A DNA stretch of 64,000 bases from Himantopus leucocephalus (lineage: Eukaryota > Chordata > Aves > Charadriiformes > Recurvirostridae), in contig RSEF01000003.1 of the NCBI GenBank assembly GCA_003993805.1, positions 58,470,121-58,534,120 of the forward strand. Direction: 5' to 3'. Shown here piece after piece: positions 13,051 through 25,481 of the stretch. Below the pieces are notes generated by a model, which searched no databases, had not been told where the DNA came from, and was given only the letters and a program-made list of their open reading frames with translations. Position 1 is the stretch's first letter, and each line of letters opens with the position of its first letter. The position numbers were made by a program, and so were the translations under genes.

Positions 13051-16000
13051 TGCTGATCTGCTAATTATTATCTCCCCCTATTTTGGTTATCAGCTTGCAC
13101 TTTAAAAAGACCAGTGTCCCATCCCTGACTCTTGGGAAACTGAACTTTGCCCTTTTTCAGAGCCTTCCTCTGGCTTGGGCGTTTGTAGCCTGGAGCTCAG
13201 TCCCCCCAGGCCTCCCTGAATGGCCGCCATATTTCTGTGCTGATGGTAAAAAACACCTCAAAGCCTGCAGTTTTATCTTGTACCGTATTGTCAGCTGTCA
13301 GTAACTGTCACTAGGCTGATGATGAAGGATGACCATGAAAAATTGTACTGCTGAGACAACAAGAAAATGTTTAAAAACTTAAGCTTGCTGTGGCACGGTG
13401 AGTTTGCAGCACTGCAGCACTGATCGCAGCCATCATCACAATGTTATATTTGGTGAGGTGGAAACAAATAGATTTTTAAATACAGCTGTGTATGGTTTGT
13501 AGAAGCCATGTATAATCTAAGGACAGATATATTTGGTCCACGAAAGTACAGATCTGGTTTTGGTTGCCATTAATACCTCTTGTACCCACCTGGAAACCTC
13601 AGAAAGTGAAAGCAAACTTCAGCTCCAGACAGCTTTTTTCATCCAGCTGCTCATCAAAATCATGCAAAATTGAAAGCCAAATCCTCTGCTGAATTAAACC
13701 ACATTAGCTTTGTTACAGGATCTACACCAGCAGAGATGAGGCACTCTGGAGGGCTGCACGGGAGCAGAGCGCTCCCAAGCCCTCCCCATGTGCTAGGGAC
13801 AGGCTCACATCTCCCCCAGGGGCCTTAAGCTCACTCCACAAGGAAATTTGGCCTCCAGCATACGGCAGAGGCTTATCTAACCCAGGAGCGTGGAAACAAC
13901 TGCTGGGTTTCCTGTGCTGTAGAAATAGGGTTACCCATTACACTGCCACAAGTGTTGTGCTTGGAAGGATGCACTGTCTGAAAAAATATCTTGGCCAAAG
14001 AGGCAGACAAAATCTGTGACTGAAAGAGCTTGCAAGTTAAGGCACAGACCATACGATGATTTTAAATACGTTTAGTCAATGGGGCCTCTCGGGGTGTGTA
14101 AAGTTAAGTGCATACCTCCAGCTTTGTAGGACCAACTGCCCCCTGAAATTTCTCTCTGTGGGAGTTTGGTACAGACAAAATTTTTCCATCCTCTTAGTCT
14201 TTTCTTCTCACGGAGCATTTGCACACAAAACCTCCCACAGCTCTTCCTGAGGTAGAAAGCCTCAGGAAGAGAGGAGAGCTCAGTTTTTCCTTCACAACGA
14301 GCAAGGCAAGTACAATTAATGCACAGAAAGTAAAGCCTTTTCCCCCCAGGAGCTGGAAGCTCCTTTCCTGGCACTCCCAGCTCTTCTTAGCAAGCACCAC
14401 GCATTAGTCATGAACATGAACTCCCCAACCCCCAGCCCAACTGGGGTGCATTTAATGCTACATAGCACAGCCCTTATTCATGTTAATAAACACCCGCTCA
14501 CTTAAGTAATCCCATTGATGTCATCAGCATGAGCAAGAATTGCAAAATCTAGCTGCTTTTAAGTAGCTTTGTGTGTTGTAGGGTTGTTTTTTGTGCAGGT
14601 ATAAATTTTTATCCATTCAGCTTACACAACCTGTCTCATCATCCAGCTGAGCTCTGGGTTCCCCACCAAGGTGACAGATTCTTCTTCATCCCAGAGGCCA
14701 TGCAGTCTCCTGAGCTTCCCTCTGCCTTCCCAGAGGATTTCTGTGGATACAAAGCAACAGCCTTAATAGCAACTCTCCTTAGCTTCAGTCCCTGGTATCA
14801 CTTTCAAAATTACTGACAGCCAACTCTCCTCTATCCTTAGGATCCCAGACGCCAGCAGAAACCAGGTGCAAAAGAAGGAAATAACATTTCCAACTCGGGT
14901 ATGCAATCTGAATTCCTAAAGTGCAAAGGATTGCACATATGCTGTAATGCAAACCCTGGGAGGTAATGTTTGCCTGTAGTTTGACTTTTCACTAAGATAA
15001 CAAGGGAGTAAGCATACCTCTGAGTTATGAGCTGAGCCGGTTCCCCCTCTTCAGCTGAGCCAACCTGCTCATGTGCCAGAGTAGCTCATAGCTGGGCAGT
15101 AGCTTAAACTCCAGTGAGAGAGACTGGAGCTGATATGACTGTGGCTGGACATCTTGGGCAGGCTCTTGCCATGTACACTGACTCCAAATGCATTTCCACT
15201 GAGAGAAGCAGGTGACTTACTAAGCTTTGCGGATCAAACAAGATGAGATGGTGTGGGATCAGATTACCACGTGGCTGATACAATAGCCTTTTTCTAACTA
15301 TAAAAAAAGCCTGCCAAGAAAAGGGCGGTGGTTCAACCTGTCGTTCAAGTACTGAGTTTTCTAGGTGGACGACATGAACAAGGCTCAGGGCAGCTCTTGT
15401 ACATCCTGCTGGAAGGGGGCACAGCATAAAGCAGATGCCTCATGAGTTCTCGACAGAGCTTGTCCCACGTCCGACAAGATACGGCAGTGCTGAGCCACAT
15501 GACAGCCCTGGGCTGTGCAAACAGCCCCACACTGGAGGAGCCTTGGCAGTGGCACGCAGGGATAGCCAGGGATGGGAGGACATGTGCAGCAGCACACCAC
15601 GTTCCAGTGGAGTGTTCACTGGTCATCATCTGGTGTCCACCACTGGGTGAAGGAGATTGATTTATAGCATACCCTGTCAACTGATGTTTGCGCCTGCACT
15701 GCTTGCACTGGGTGGGTTTTGACGCTGTTCAAGGATACGTGACCATTTTCCTCTACAGGACTTGAGTGCGGAAGACCTATTATTTCCTTTGAGACCAGGG
15801 CTAGCTAGGCTTTGCCCAGCAGAGAGCCCCAGAAGATCTATCTTACCTGTAGTAAGAGGGCATTTTATGTGGGAAGGAAGAGGATCTTGCTGACTTAAAT
15901 TCTGACAAACTTCTTGGTATCCTATATGGTAAACAGAGAGTGAAGGGCTGGAGGAGTTAGGAGAGAGAAACAAGAGTAAAAGGGTGAAACACGGACACAA

Positions 16001-16806
16001 GGGTCAGGCAAAAAGAAAATGATACCTAGGGCTCAAGAGCCAAACTTCAGAAACTTATGGGCCTCTGCTAAAAGCAGGCCTATGCTGTGGGTGCACCACA
16101 CAGCGATAAGTGCGCAGGCCTGTAGCTCTTTATGCGGTTACAGAGAGCCCTTGACATGCAGCAACACCAGCAGCATGCAGGCAAAGAGCTGGCGGCCCTG
16201 CTAATGGTGCCAAAATGCCCCCACTCTGCCCACACCCCCTGCGGTTCACCAGCTCCGGTCCTCCCCTGTTTACCCGTTGCCTTGCTACAGGCAGTCGAAG
16301 CTCTTGGCAGAAGATGGCCCCTGATGGTTCCCCTCCCCACGTCAGTTGTCATTTTCTTGGCGCTTGGGTTCGCTTGTGTGTGTACAGGCATATGCATGCA
16401 CGCCCTCCTCGCAGACATGCACAGGGTGCGGTTACAAAGCATCCATAGGGTTTCTTCCTAGGCAAGGATGTACTTCTACTAGCCTGTATTTACATAGGAC
16501 TTGGAGAACAAACTGATGGGCAACCCTATATGTGTTAAGAAACACCCTGAAACCAGGAGAGAAACAAGCAGCACTAGGAATCCTGTTTCAATAAGTTAAA
16601 AGAAGAAAATAGCTCGTGTAAGGTATGAACCAGTTGTATGAGCAGACTGAGTGGACCTATGCCATCGAAGGGCTTTGAAACAGACAGTTCTTGCTGGAAA
16701 AAAACTGTTCACTAATATGCACGTGTAAATTTTTCACAACGAGGTGGAAACATCAGAAATAACAGTATCGGCATCTGCCTGAGGACAGTTGCTACCTTCT
16801 TATAAC

Positions 16807-16823
16807 TTTTTTTTTTTTTTTTT
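16807..16823 (+). repeat. Poly(T) run
   Basis: Seventeen consecutive T, followed by GCATCTGG. There is no flanking SINE-like body. Confidence 0.9.
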
Positions 16824-17130
16824 GCATCTGGTTCCATTTATGACTCATACTTCCCAAACAAGCCATATGTTGCTGCAGAAGGCCTTTAACTTTGCTTGAT
16901 TCATATTGAGCTGTATTCCTGGCTGTCAGCCAAGTAAATGTAATAAAACCACTTTTTCCATCAAAAAATAAAAATGAAATCCCATTTGCAGTGAGATTTA
17001 ATTAGCAGCCAGTAAGTCATTTTGGTGTTGAAAGCATGCACACTCATGTTTTGTTATAGCCTGATTTGCACCTTCAAACTCCATTGTAGCATTTTATTCG
17101 TTATAATGCAGAAAGGTTTCCTCTTCCCCC

Positions 17131-17185
17131 NNNNNNNNNNNNNNNNNNNNNNNNNNNNNNNNNNNNNNNNNNNNNNNNNNNNNNN
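17131..17185. other. Assembly gap (55 N) inside a poly(C) tract
   Basis: Fifty-five Ns are flanked by five C on the left and eighteen C on the right. The true sequence is probably a longer C homopolymer or C-rich repeat that sequencing could not cross. Confidence 0.98.
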
Positions 17186-17500
17186 CCCCCCCCCCCCCCC
17201 CCCGCCTTCATTTCACTGCAGATCCTGTAGCATTTGAATGATGGTAGATTTTTGAAAAATGTTACACCCTCTGAGTTCTTCTCTTTGGATGTCACATTTT
17301 GCATCACCTATTTAGAACATTGTGACATTGATGATTTTAGCACCCCGAAGACCGAGCTGACAACAGTAATTTCTGCTGAAATAGGCAGTCTATCAAGAAA
17401 CTTGTGTATAAAATCAGGAGCTGGCATCTCGTTAAAGCCCGCAGAATACAGATGACTAAATCATCGTCACTGCTGATGTTTCTGAAGCTAACAGGCCAAA

Positions 17501-17524
17501 GGGGGAGGGGGGCGGGAGGGGGGG
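17501..17524 (+). repeat. G-rich tract, predicted G-quadruplex
   Basis: The tract is G5-A-G6-C-G3-A-G7-like: four or more runs of at least three G with one-base loops. This is an ideal quadruplex pattern on the plus strand. Confidence 0.75.
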
Positions 17525-17569
17525 AAGAATCTATTCTACCTATTTAAAAGTGAGATACTTTCTTCAACT

Positions 17570-17599
17570 TTCTTTTTCTATTCTATTCTATTTTATTCT
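17570..17599 (+). repeat. TTCTA pentanucleotide repeat
   Basis: A few copies of CTATT/TTCTA (TTCTATTCTATTCTATTTTATTC). Simple repeat of about 30 nt. Confidence 0.8.
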
Positions 17600-20500
17600 T
17601 CACTGACCTTTTTAATTTAATGAAATTCTCAGGTAATGTACATTGTGACAACACATTTTTGGCTCCTGTCTCATATTCCCCCCGGGGAAGGGTAACGTTT
17701 GACACCGTTGGCATTATTTTGAATACCTTAATTTTAAGAAAAACAGCAAACCCAACCATTGGAGGGTTTAGCTTGTCCCCTTTCCTGGAAAATCAGACTG
17801 CAGGAGCCAGGAAACTTTGCGAGCTCCAGCATACAGAATTTCCAAGTACTTTCCGGGAGCTCGCGGGGCACTGCGCGGCCAGAGCAGCCTCGAGCAGTGG
17901 GTCCCCAAGGAACGGCCACCCTGGAGCCCCCCACCCGCCCCCCTGCCCTGCCCCGCTGGGCTGAGCCCCCCAGCCAGCACTGCCCCACCAGTGGCATTCC
18001 TGGCACTGGCCGAGGCAGCGCAGGGCCGTGCAGTCGCAGCCGGAGAGCAAGCCCAGCCAAAGTTTAGGCTGCTTGAAAGCAGCGTTAACTCTCACTTGGA
18101 TTTCTGCATGGAAATCCAGCGGGTTAGCGCAGGGCAACGCTCTAGACAGTGGCTGATCCTTTGCTCTCGCAGCCTGGCAGGGATCCAGCTCAGCAGAGAG
18201 CCGGCACAAACATGTCACGGGATCCCGCAGGGCAGGGGCAGCACCACAGGGGTGTTATTCCCCTCAGCTTCTTCCCGCTCCTGTATTAATTGATGGAGCA
18301 GGCAGCAGGGCTGAGCTTGTAATATCACCCAGCCCCCTTCACCCCCCACCCCGAGAGATCAGCTGGATCTGAATCCCTTCTGCTCGCAGCAGGACCAGAG
18401 GAAATACAGATGGAAAAAACTATTAGACTATTTAGCTCATCTTCTGCCAGAGAAAGACTGCTCCCTGCAGTACACCATGCCTTTGCCTTTTTTCTTTTTT
18501 TTCTTCCAAAGTTAAAGGCTCCCCTCTCAACTGAGTGTCCAAAGAAAACTTCTGAAAGATTTAAGATGAGTCCAAGATGTCTCTCTGTACCAGTCCCATG
18601 AGTTAAAATGTCATCAAGAAATATGAAACGGAGAGGAAAAACTTTGTCACCAAACTGGTCAAAGCCTCTGCTTTATCATTTTCATTTTTCCTGGCAGTAA
18701 AAAGGAACAGGCTATTTCAGCCATGAATGTTTGTTCGTTGTTTCATTCATTTGTTTTTTTCCTTCTTTCTTTCTGGCTAAATATGGATGTTGTGCAGGGA
18801 AGAAAGATTGTGAGAAGTAACAAATGGAAGAGAAGTGCCAGACGTCATTAAGTTAGTCATTAAGAAGTTTTTAAGGGCCAGATTTTCACATGTGCCCAGA
18901 ATCCAGCAGTTTCTGCCGAGAACAAGTGCTCAGCGCTTTTGAGAACTGACCACTTCATCTAAGTGCCTCGGTCAAAGAGCCCAGCTCTTCAGAAAACCTG
19001 GCTTTTGAAATAGTCACCCTTTGGCAATAACCCTTTGGAGATTATAAGTATATATCTACTCGGAAGAATAAGCACGATGGTCCTCCCCCAAGCCTTCATT
19101 TGCCTTGCAGATTTCACAATGCCACTGTTTAGAGGGCCAACACTAATATGCCAGAGGATTGAGGGCATTTACACCAGCACTGAGGACATTCAGGGACCAG
19201 ATCCTTCCATGGCCCAGAGCTGCCCCCCATGCCCCCCCTCTGCCCCAGCAGAGCGTGGCTGAACCAGGCAAAGACCTTCTCTTCTCTAGGAGCAGATGGG
19301 AAGGAAAGAAGTTGAGACGGCAAAATGCCAAGTACTCTGACATCCCTGCAACTTTAGCAGTGAGATTTCTCATCACCTCATGGAAACAAGCCTTCAGAGA
19401 CTGCATCTCCTGCTGTTAAAATGAATGTGGAAACTCCATTAGTTTCTATGGCATGGTGTCAGCCTCTTCTTATATTCTGGCAGGGGAGAGGGAAAGGAAA
19501 TGCTGCTCTCCAGTACGGAGCCGGATCTGCCTCCACTGGCTTTCTCCACCTTGCTGGGTGTTCATGGGGCCGTGCGTGCCGCCATGCATATTCATCCTGG
19601 CTGCTTTGCTTAGCAATACTCCTGACAGTTAGTTAAGAGATGTCACTCATCAGGAAAGAATGAGAAAAGGCAGTTTATGTGGTAATGTTGTTTTTGTTTT
19701 TGATTAAGCCTGCTGCTGATCAAGCTCCCCTTGTCGTGTCAGCTTCAGAATGAATATTCATACAATGCAGAAAAGCAGGAAAACTCACTAGAGCAGAAAT
19801 TTTTACTGGTTTTCAAAAAACTTGTGGTTTTCTTCTACCACTGCTCCCACCAGCCTGCAGTCCAGCCTGCAAGCTGTCAAGACCTTGCAGGCTATTTGTG
19901 TGCCTGAACAGACCTCGGAGGCGTTAGGCTCCCAGAGTCCCTCAGCTCCTCCACAGCAGAGGTGCACTGGCACCACTGGAGCTAGCTTGATGTGCGTTGG
20001 CTGAGGAGCTTGCCTGTAGGAGATGATTTTACAATGTACAGCAATGCACAGTGCAACAGGAGGCCATCCCTGTTTCTTAAAGCCGCAGGGAAAATGACAC
20101 CAAGGCACCATGTGCAGCCAGTTACAAGCACGGAGAGCCAGGATTCCCTGAATACTAGTTCATCCTTTATGGAGATTCCAGTGCTTCATGCTCCTTGCAG
20201 GGGATCTGCTCCCAAGGATGAATTTAATCCAGCTCTGCCTCCACAGTGGTCCAGCTCAAGACTATCTTGTATAAAAAGACAGGGACATTTTTCTTTTGTG
20301 TAAATTCAGTCACATGCCTAATAAACCCCTACACATATGAACCATATGTACAGGGCACCTCTATACTCACAAATTAAAGAAACTCTTATAAAGAGTTTTC
20401 CTCACCAACCACAATGATTTGGGAAAGACTTATGTACACACAACAAATCAGCTTATTATAGCTCATGCAGGCACCACACAGGGGCAAAAGCCAAGTGGTT

Positions 20501-22443
20501 CACAGTGAAAGCTGTTTCCCACATTCCTGGTGCTATCAGCGGTACCGGATCCAGTTGAAAGCAGGCATATTAAAGATAGCGCAAACACACGTGACAAATG
20601 TAGCATATGCAAAGCCCCCAAGAATAATTGCAGAACAAGTCAAACTATGTAGCACTTTCATCTTAAATTGAGCCTACAGTAAGCATATGTTCAGGGTCCG
20701 TGTTTAGTGTATGTAATCTGTATATGAGAAAAGGGCACAGGGACGTCGTCACAGTAATAAACTCAATTAGTACACAGACTGCTGATTTTTTCATGCAGGC
20801 AATTTAACTGAAAAAATTCCCAAAATACTGGCTAGACTAAAATATATGATGTGCTGTGCAGGTTTTGCATTGAATATCCTGGATTTACTTTAAGGACATT
20901 CTTTAGAGAATATTGATTGGGATTTTCAGGGGTGACTAAATGACTTAAAAGGATAACTCCCATTGACTTGTTCCACTGTGCAATGGAATAAATCGATAAG
21001 GCTTGTTCTCCCTGAGCTATTTAGGGCAAAACCCAATAAAGAATTCAAGCATTGCAGCACCTAACCTTTGGAGCTTGGTCTTCACTCTGAAGCCCAGAAC
21101 TGTACGTCTGTCATCTGGCCACCCTCCACTGGACACGGGAGAGTCAATCACCTGAGAGAGGAGCTGGATGCTAACAGAGTTAGCATGCTTGAAACCGTGT
21201 TCTCCAAGCTGTCTGGAAGGCTGCAGGCAGGGAGCTGCTTGAGCTTAGTCACAATCATTCAAAGTCTCTGTCACACCACTCTATTCACTGGCCTTCCAGA
21301 TGGCTCTCTTCCTACTGAGCAGGGCACATCCAAACAGCTCGGGGACAATAGGCTACAAGCTTGATGATCCAATGAATCTTGAAATTTTTGCTTCATAGTA
21401 GCAGAAGTTCAGCAGGAAAGAAAAGACTCTTCTACTCCTCGTGGGGTACTTAGGGCACTCTCCTAGGAGACTGGAGATGTTGATCTAGCCAGTTTCAACA
21501 TAGACTTGGGGTTTTTTTTAGATACCCAGGGAGGGGGACCAAGTCATTAGGCTAATCTGTAAGAGGTGGTGACAGCACTTGCCAGAAGTATAATTCAACA
21601 GGGAGCCCCATTTCATCATATGTCAGGTATTTTCAAAGACTCACTCGGTAGGGCAGGTCCCTTGGAGGATCAAGGCCAAGAAATATGTAGTTTCTGGTGT
21701 CCAGGTCAGTTTGGGAGGGGAAGAGGCACAAAGCGGTTCTGAGGAGAGTTCATCTCACGGCCAAAAAGCAGGAAACAGCCTCAAACAAGGAGGCATCTTG
21801 TAAGTCTAGGTGCCGCTGGGGTTAAACAGGAACTGACTGCAGCATTCTTGGATTGAAATTTTTGTACTTAAGATGCTTGACTCCATTTGGGCCTGTTATA
21901 GCTAATGATGTCCTTTATTGGTGCTAATTCTTATCCACTGCTGGCAATGTGTCCTGCAGCAGGGAAGTCCACATGAAGGTATTTAACATGCGACGGAGTC
22001 ACTACCCTGAGTCAGAATCCAAAGCTTTGTAAGAGGATTGTGCAGGCAGTTATATGAGACCAATATGCTCTCTGTTTTGCTGACGCAAATAAATCCTGAA
22101 GTGACTCTGGTGACAGTATTCTGTGAGAAGGGAATAAAGAGAGCTTGCCAGAGCATCTGTATTTCCCTTGTGCTTTACAGAAAAGACATATGGATCTTCA
22201 TAGAAAATTATAACCTCCTTGAACAATATAATAGGTAATTATATTCCTGACTTAGAAATTCTATAGCATACTGCATATAAAAATCCTCATTTAGTTCTGC
22301 AGTTTTCTGGAGTGCCCTGTTATATCTCTTCTTTTCATCCCTTTTAAAATCACCTAACTTTTACATCAGAGACTTCAGAGTTATTCTTCTTGGTCTCATC
22401 AGACCTACGTGCCCCCACCACACCAAGTATTTTGGAGGAACGC

Positions 22444-22453
22444 CCCCCCCCCC
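22444..22453 (+). repeat. Poly(C) run
   Basis: About ten C within a GC-rich stretch (22400-22660). Confidence 0.8.
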
Positions 22454-23755
22454 ATCACCCTCAGTGGAGCTGTCAGCACACACAGGTGCCGCCAAATCTT
22501 GCCCGGAGACCAACAGCCCCGGCCGGGAGCCGTGCAGGTGCGTTCCCGCAGCGCTGAGCCCAAGCCCGGAGGCTGGAGGCACGGTGTTGCTGGCTCAAAG
22601 GCAGCCCCACACCTTCCTTACCGCTGAGGGCTCGGAGCAGGCTGCACCGGGGAGAGAGCAGGCAGAGCGCTCATGAAATTATGAGTCCCCGGTCCTGGTT
22701 TGCTCTACCCGCTATCTTGGTTCCGAAAATTGCTCACGCCTGGGAAAATTTTGTTGAATGTGTTTGCCTTCCTCCTCCACACCCCTTCCAAAGCGTGAGA
22801 AGTGGTCATTGTTGATGCCTAGACCTTGAATGAGGATACATTTTTTTTCAAAGCGCTGCATAAACATTAACTCATTAAGAAAATACAATTAAGATTATAA
22901 GTACCTGAAACCTCTTTAGGACTGCTCCATTGTAACCCAAAAATATCACATGTAATTTCAGTGATACTTGCTCAATGATTATAAAAAAAAAATGCCCCAA
23001 GGCTGAAAAGGTGGATGGTAAATTGCAGCTGCAAATTAATTAAAATAATCAAACAAGCCAGAGGTAACTCCCACAGTAAGGTGGTTGCTTGTAAAGGCAA
23101 TGTTAATAGAGCATGTACCATTGGGGGTTGCCTGGTTCCCTTTTAATAAAATATCTGTGATTACCTGATTAGCTGATCATTGTGCAGAGCGTTTTGTTCT
23201 CAATACAGCCATGCAGCCAAGGAGGAGAAGAGAGAGGCTTTTATCAGATAAGGCTTGTTTATTTAAAATGTATAATTTACTTCTCCTTTTTTTTTTAATG
23301 GAAGCATGATCCAACAAGCTGCTCACCTCCAACTACACATACTGCTTCTCCTCTCTCCTGTCTCAGATGAGCCAGTTTTCTGGCACACGCTTATCTTGGC
23401 AAAGTTACCGTAATGATCTGGAATAAAGGCAGGAACACTGCAATGGATATGAGAAACTAACCTTTAATGGTTAGAAGCGGTCACTGTCCATCATGGTATG
23501 ACACGAGTCGTACGGTATGACACAGCAACGACAACATACCAGCTGTGGTTCTGCCCCCATACTAGTTTGGTAATATCTGAGGAGGCCAAAATACGAACCA
23601 CATTTTTCACTGTCACTCACATTCTTAAGGGTATTCCTTGTGCAGGAAAGCAGCGCTTGGGAATAAAAGTTTCTGACAATATACTGGAACGCCAGTAAAC
23701 TTGGAAAATGCAAAGAACACATGAAAACTAGACACCTCATGCATGTAACTGTATA

Positions 23756-23761
23756 TTTATT
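23756..23761 (-). terminator. HIVEP2: Distal poly(A) signal AATAAA
   Basis: Canonical AATAAA on the minus strand, followed 20-50 nt downstream by TGAGGTGTCT and TGTGTTCTTTG, a plausible GU-rich downstream element. Cleavage would fall near 23735-23745. Confidence 0.5.
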
Positions 23762-23881
23762 TCCTTTTAAAGAACACTCCTTAAATGTATTGTAAGTCAA
23801 TATACAAACTTGGTTTCACAGATTTATAATCCACTAAATAGCACAAAATATAATCCAGGTCGTTGGTTTCTTTCATCTCTT

Positions 23882-23910
23882 TGTGTGTGTATGTGTGTGT
23901 GTGTGTGTGT
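23882..23910 (+). repeat. TG dinucleotide microsatellite
   Basis: A TG run of about 29 nt with one TA interruption. It is CA-repeat sense within the distal part of the HIVEP2 3' UTR if the AATAAA at 23756 is used. Confidence 0.9.
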
Positions 23911-24137
23911 TTGAGCATGCGTGTCCGCACGTGCACGCACCCGTGCTGCTGGTGGTAGTGGTAACCCACCACACGTGTTCAAACACAAGCCCGGGCTCCT
24001 CCTGACTTTCCTCTGGAGCAAGCCTCACCCAAGTGGAGACCCTGCTCTGGAAGACTGCAACTTTCTCCCCCGTGAATCCTGCTCCTTGAAGAAGATGGGG
24101 TGGCAGTGCCCTCTGCTTCCCCGCAGGGCCACACTCC

Positions 24138-24211
24138 TCCCCTGAAGCCGACCCTAAAGCTCCCCTGAAGCTGACCCTGAAGCTCTCCTAAGTGTCCCCT
24201 GAAGCTGACCC
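24138..24211 (+). repeat. 23-bp tandem repeat
   Basis: Two full copies of TCCCCTGAAGCYGACCCTRAAGC (24138-24160 and 24161-24183) are followed, after an 11-nt variant stretch, by a partial third copy at 24195-24211. It lies in the GC-rich distal HIVEP2 3' UTR segment. Confidence 0.85.
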
Positions 24212-24646
24212 AGGTACCGCAGCAGGGAGTGACCAGCCGTGGTGTTCAAGTGCAAGGAAACACCTTTTTTTTTCCTGCTCCAAACCCCTCTCTGACACTC
24301 CGGGGCACCTCTGCGTGACACCTATGCCCCACACTCAGCCCTTGCGAGCAGGGGACTGCCGGGGCTCGGCGGGCACCACGTGTCCAGCCAGCGGGCCAGC
24401 TCCTCGCCCAGCCCCGTGCGGCCATAGGGGCCTGGCCACCCTGCTGCTGGAGGCCGGACTCTGCCTGCCGACAGCCAGCGGTGCCCCGGCTCGACGCCCA
24501 GCAGCGCCCCAAACCTCGCCTGTCCCGGTGAGTTACACAGACGGCACCAGTGATGCACCTGCACAATATTTACATGGGGTGGAATGTTTTCCCATCGCTT
24601 TTTAAAGGAGTATATAGATCAACATGTTCACATAAGACCAAATACT

Positions 24647-24652
24647 TTTAAT
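24647..24652 (-). terminator. HIVEP2: Possible internal poly(A) signal ATTAAA
   Basis: The ATTAAA variant lies at the boundary between the AT-rich UTR and the GC-rich stretch. It has TTTGGTCTTATGTG just downstream as a possible GU-rich element. It could be the main or an alternative site. Confidence 0.4.
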
Positions 24653-25156
24653 ATATTTATAACTGTTTTATAAAGCTTTGAAAAAACTCACAATAGCACA
24701 TTGTTTTACTTTAATGCTTTACGGTACTATCAGTTTAAAATCACAATCAGCACTTAAGTTATAGTCAATCCGGCAAACAAGAGACAAAAAAAAATTACAA
24801 GAGTTAGGAACTGACTGATACATCCTTTATCTTTTCTTTTTAACTAATGCATAAGTGCAGAATAAGATAAGATACTCTAGTTTAAATATCTTGTTTTACA
24901 ATATACATTTTGTTCTAATTACGCAACAGTAAATCCCATGCTTCACATAGAAAAGCAATCCACAACATTAAGAAAAAAATTTACAATTTATGAAACAAAG
25001 TAAATAAATATTAGTATTACAGAATCAGAGCTGTACATAAAAGCTGTTCAGTTTTTAATCATATAAAAATATGTTTTAGTGCAACCTCACATATATTGAT
25101 GCTGTTTTGCTTTACATCATTTAGATCCAAGTGTCCAAAAAAGGAAAGAAATTACA

Positions 25157-25162
25157 TTTATT
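25157..25162 (-). terminator. HIVEP2: Possible proximal poly(A) signal AATAAA
   Basis: Canonical hexamer 320 nt after the stop codon. No clear GU-rich element follows, so use is doubtful. Confidence 0.25.
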
Positions 25163-25481
25163 ACAAAGCAGATACACAAATTCTAAAATATGTACAAATT
25201 ACTGCTAAAAAAATGCTTATAAGAATATAAGCAAAGTAAAGAAAAGGCACAAACATCTGTACAATTTAAAAGTACCAGACCCAATAAGAATTTCAAATTT
25301 AGTTTTGGTCAGGCTCAAGATGACTTGGTATTTTATCTAATTCTTTTGATATAACAAAAGTATATATAATAGCAAACTACTGTAACTTAGAACAGGCATG
25401 CTGTAAAGTTGAATACTTCTATCTCTAGAAAAAAAAAAAAGTGGGGTAAATGTATGGGTGAAAGTCTCCATGCATCTCAGA

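Larger units (their letters stand above)
9764..17130. other. Intergenic, no supported gene
   Basis: Apart from the simple repeats listed, nothing is recognised. The 16850-17110 part is AT-rich with homeodomain-like TTAATTAG, and could be conserved non-coding DNA. Confidence 0.7.
17186..23739. other. Intergenic between gap and HIVEP2 3' end, no supported gene
   Basis: Contains a GC-rich stretch at 17860-18230 with long chance ORFs on both strands, and two candidate conserved non-coding blocks (19560-19790 and 22960-23200). No coding exon or transposon is recognised. Confidence 0.7.
23740..25481 (-). other. HIVEP2: HIVEP2 3' untranslated region
   Basis: The sequence after the TGA is very AT-rich between 25481 and about 24600, typical of a long regulatory 3' UTR. 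It then becomes GC-rich (24560-24130) with a short tandem repeat and a dinucleotide run before a canonical AATAAA. The distal end gives about 1.74 kb. If the ATTAAA near 24650 is the main site, the UTR is only about 0.85 kb. The exact end cannot be fixed without transcripts. Confidence 0.6.

Noticed and set aside
17817..18293. 158-codon ORF in a GC-rich stretch, with long antisense ORFs
   Set aside because: GC-rich DNA lacks stop codons in several frames at once; both strands are open and the Pro/Ala/Arg-rich product has no domain.
24192..24605. 137-codon ORF opposite the distal HIVEP2 3' UTR
   Set aside because: Same GC-rich effect, with tandem-repeat sequence and no recognisable domain.
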